Positions 61,998 to 64,000 of a stretch of DNA of 64,000 nucleotides are shown piece after piece (position 1 is the stretch's first letter; each line of letters starts with the position of its first letter). This DNA is from Nostoc sp. NIES-4103 (GTDB lineage: Bacteria > Cyanobacteriota > Cyanobacteriia > Cyanobacteriales > Nostocaceae). Location of the stretch: positions 35,372 to 99,371 of the forward strand of contig NZ_AP018288.1 in NCBI RefSeq assembly GCF_002368335.1. Direction: 5' to 3'. The translations under genes and the position numbers were made by a program. The notes under the pieces are model-generated. The model saw only the letters and a program-made list of their open reading frames with translations. It ran no database searches and was not told the origin of the DNA.

Positions 61998-63047
61998 GTG
62001 ACCAGACCGAGAAAATGGTATTTTCCTCTCATCGATAAAATTCCAGGTCAAACCTATCTCTGGCTAGCAATCTTGATTTTTGGAGCCTCTAGTGCAGTTA
62101 CTCGCAAGCTGACACAAATCGGTGCCCAACACTTGATAGATGGTGAAAATCCGATTTCTCTGTGTAATGTTTTATTTATAGGAAATCTCTGTGCCTTGGT
62201 AATTTTGTTACCTATATATGGGCGACAGTGGAACAGAAAGACTTTGAGACAACTGTCACAGAAACATTGGTTTGCACTGACAGCAGTAGCTATTTTATCA
62301 GGAGCGCTTGTCCCTGGCTTAATTTTCCAGGCATTAGCAATAACAGAGGTTAACAATATTATTTTGGTTGGACGCTTAGAGCCGCCACTGACTATGGCTT
62401 TATCAGTCTGGTTACTCAAAGAACGAGTAAATCGCTGGCAAGTTCTGGGAGCGATCGCGGCATTTGTCGGTGTTACCCTCACTATTATCCTGCAAACTCC
62501 AGAGATGCCTATGGTCTATATGGGAGGTTTAAGAGTAGGTATTGGGGAAATTTTGACAGCGATCGCAACTGTGGCTTCAGTAGCTGCAACCATTATTGTC
62601 AAAGAATATCTTTCTCATATCCCTTCAGGAATTTTTACCATATTTCGTACTGCTTTAGGAACTGTGATATTTTTCTTCATTGCTTTAGTTCTCTATGGCA
62701 GCGACCATTTTGCAGGTGCTTTTTCACCTTTTTTGTGGCAGTGGATGCTTGTTTATAGTGCTGTAATTGTTGTGCTGGGACAATTATTTTGGCTCAAAGG
62801 CTTCAGACATTCTACCGTGTCAGCGGCTTCCTTAGCTGGCTCTTTTACTCCAATAGTGGGTATCATAGCAGCGTATTTAATATTAGGTGAAGCCCCTACC
62901 CAAGCTCAATATATTGGTAGTAGCTTGATTTTAGTTGGCATATTCCTCAGCCAAGTTGGTATTCAGCTTCAGACTTCTCGCAAAGTTGCCCTTGATCAGG
63001 CAAGTTCCACTCAAATAGAACAAGGTATGGGATTTAAGGGAATTTAA
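61998..63047 (+). CDS. EamA/DMT-family transporter
   Basis: The 349-residue protein is a drug/metabolite transporter superfamily member with ten predicted membrane helices in two EamA halves. The first begins TYLWLAILIFGASSAVTRKL and ends in VNRWQVLGAIAAFVGVTLTI. The second begins GEILTAIATVASVAATIIVK and ends in GEAPTQAQYIGSSLILVGIF. Substrates cannot be predicted. The frame starts with GTG; no good ribosome binding site is visible, so the start is uncertain. Confidence 0.88.
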   Translation: MTRPRKWYFPLIDKIPGQTYLWLAILIFGASSAVTRKLTQIGAQHLIDGENPISLCNVLFIGNLCALVILLPIYGRQWNRKTLRQLSQKHWFALTAVAILSGALVPGLIFQALAITEVNNIILVGRLEPPLTMALSVWLLKERVNRWQVLGAIAAFVGVTLTIILQTPEMPMVYMGGLRVGIGEILTAIATVASVAATIIVKEYLSHIPSGIFTIFRTALGTVIFFFIALVLYGSDHFAGAFSPFLWQWMLVYSAVIVVLGQLFWLKGFRHSTVSAASLAGSFTPIVGIIAAYLILGEAPTQAQYIGSSLILVGIFLSQVGIQLQTSRKVALDQASSTQIEQGMGFKGI

Positions 63048-63258
63048 AAATCAGCTGTTTTATATATATTAAGTTATTAAGATCTGGATTGATAATATGG
63101 TTGAAAATACAGAAGCAGCTAATAGAATACTAAAGCAGACATAAGCTAAATATCAAATTCTGGCAAACAAACAGGAAAATCAATCTAGCACTTGCTTTTT
63201 TGCAAATTTGAAATGCTGACTGGGAATACTAACTCCAGGTTAGTAAGAGAAAGTGGCT
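63048..63258. other. Intergenic region, nothing recognised
   Basis: An AT-rich gap between the EamA transporter and the kinase gene. I see no terminator-like hairpin with a T-run and no repeat. Confidence 0.4.
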
Positions 63259-64000
63259 ATGGTCAGCATATTTGATGTTCAACTGCTTGGTTATAGTATC
63301 AAAGACAAAATTTATTCAGGTACGCGAACACTAGTTTACCGAGGAATGCGGGAACAAGATCAAAAACCTGTGGTGATTAAGCTGATGCGTTTGGAATACC
63401 CCAGCTTTCACGAACTCCTACAATTTCGCAACCAATACGTCATTGCCAAAAATCTCGACTTACGTGGTGTGATTCAACCCTACAGCTTAGAAACCTACCA
63501 TAACGGTTACGCTTTAGTCATGGAGGATTTTGGCGGCATATCTTTGAAAGAATGGGGAATAGAACAGAGAAATACGCAATACATCACAAATTTCTTACAA
63601 GTTGCAATTCAAATTGCAGATATCTTGAGTCATCTGCATAGCAATCGCGTCATTCATAAAGATATTAAACCAGCCAATATTTTAATTAATCCAGAGACAA
63701 AACAAGTAAAACTAATAGATTTTAGTATCGCCTCCCTGCTACCACGAGAAGTGCAAGAAATTCAAAGTTTTAATGTCTTAGAAGGAACTCTAGCTTATCT
63801 ATCTCCTGAACAAACTGGACGCATGAACCGAGGAGTTGACTATCGCACAGATTTTTACTCGCTTGGTGTCACTTTTTACGAAATACTAACTGGACAGTTA
63901 CCCTTCTATTCAGATGACCCAATTGAATTAGTTCACACACACTTAGCAAAACATATAACGCCACTTCATCAGGTAAATCCTGATATTCCAATGGTGATTT
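63259..64000 (+). CDS. HstK-like serine/threonine kinase, N-terminal part (runs off window)
   Basis: The 247 residues within the window start MVSIFDVQLLGYSIKDKIYS and form a protein-kinase domain: ATP Lys in PVVIKLMRLEYP, the catalytic loop VIHKDIKPANILIN, KLIDFSIASLL in the DFG position, and the SPEQTGRMNRGVDYRTDFYSLGV segment. The EDFGGISLKEWG stretch is typical of giant cyanobacterial fusions of a Ser/Thr kinase, an AAA-type ATPase, GAF domains and a histidine kinase. The rest of the gene lies beyond 64000, so the fusion is inferred. Confidence 0.85.
   Translation, partial: MVSIFDVQLLGYSIKDKIYSGTRTLVYRGMREQDQKPVVIKLMRLEYPSFHELLQFRNQYVIAKNLDLRGVIQPYSLETYHNGYALVMEDFGGISLKEWGIEQRNTQYITNFLQVAIQIADILSHLHSNRVIHKDIKPANILINPETKQVKLIDFSIASLLPREVQEIQSFNVLEGTLAYLSPEQTGRMNRGVDYRTDFYSLGVTFYEILTGQLPFYSDDPIELVHTHLAKHITPLHQVNPDIPMVI

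Noticed and set aside
1..64000. tRNA or rRNA genes and prophage genes
   Set aside because: I looked for cloverleaf-like stretches, rRNA landmarks and phage structural genes in the gaps and found none that I could support by eye.

Overview
The window comes from a filamentous, probably heterocyst-forming cyanobacterium (Nostocales: Nostoc, Calothrix or Tolypothrix type); I cannot fix the genus. The reasons are a form IB Rubisco operon rbcL-rbcX-rbcS, a Rubisco activase with a small-subunit-like tail, a Psb34-type photosystem II assembly protein, very many GCGATCGC (HIP1) octamers, long runs of heptameric short repeats (STRRs), and a dense load of small dispersed palindromic elements.

Layout. 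0-2.3 kb: panB and a seven-bladed propeller protein, separated by STRRs. 3.1-8.4 kb: the carbon-fixation block rbcL, rbcX, rbcS, then an SGNH hydrolase and a Uma2-type nuclease, then rca. 8.4-9.2 kb: a small CRISPR array without cas genes, probably read leftward, plus a mobile-repeat copy. 9.2-18.4 kb: a hypothetical protein, a TIGR04283-type glycosyltransferase, a NERD-helicase, miaB, a kinase-like protein, a frameshifted small gene, a DUF1392-like protein, an RRM RNA-binding protein and psb34. 18.7-19.8 kb: an IS5-type element whose transposase is broken by a 199-bp insert and a frameshift. 20.7-24.1 kb: phosphoketolase followed by KDPG aldolase. 24.2-26.2 kb: two paralogous L,D-transpeptidases. 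27-31.5 kb: UV-damage endonuclease uvsE, an Hsp70-like protein and a frameshifted glycosyltransferase.

31.8-39.9 kb looks like an accessory segment. It holds an LCAT-type hydrolase, a GC-richer secretory lipase, an IS605-like element (tnpA/tnpB) and an amidohydrolase, and it is bracketed by inverted arrays of the nonamer CTTAACTGT and by copies of one mobile-repeat family.

40-57 kb is the most striking part. A 2704-residue protein joins an exo/endonuclease-phosphatase domain, phytase-like propellers, a 3-phytase propeller, a DUF11-like domain and two tandem glycerophosphodiesterase domains that sit inside a further phytase-like domain. It ends in a module of about 330 residues shared with the neighbouring 811-residue propeller protein (seven repeats of exactly 49 residues). 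Both lack an N-terminal signal peptide and lie beside a type I secretion ABC transporter (Crp-like sensor domain, degenerate C39 domain) and its HlyD adaptor. A candidate Pho box lies upstream of the giant gene. The simplest reading is a phosphate-starvation-induced, type I-secreted phosphoester-scavenging system.

57-64 kb: a DUF4160/DUF2442 pair, a histidine kinase-response regulator operon, a DUF4079 membrane protein, a small exported protein, an EamA transporter and the start of a large HstK-like serine/threonine kinase that runs off the end.

A non-autonomous element family (ends ACGTGAGTTYGA / TCRAACTCACG) has at least seven copies here. Three have perfect 8-bp target duplications, which shows that it has moved. 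No rRNA or tRNA gene was recognised.
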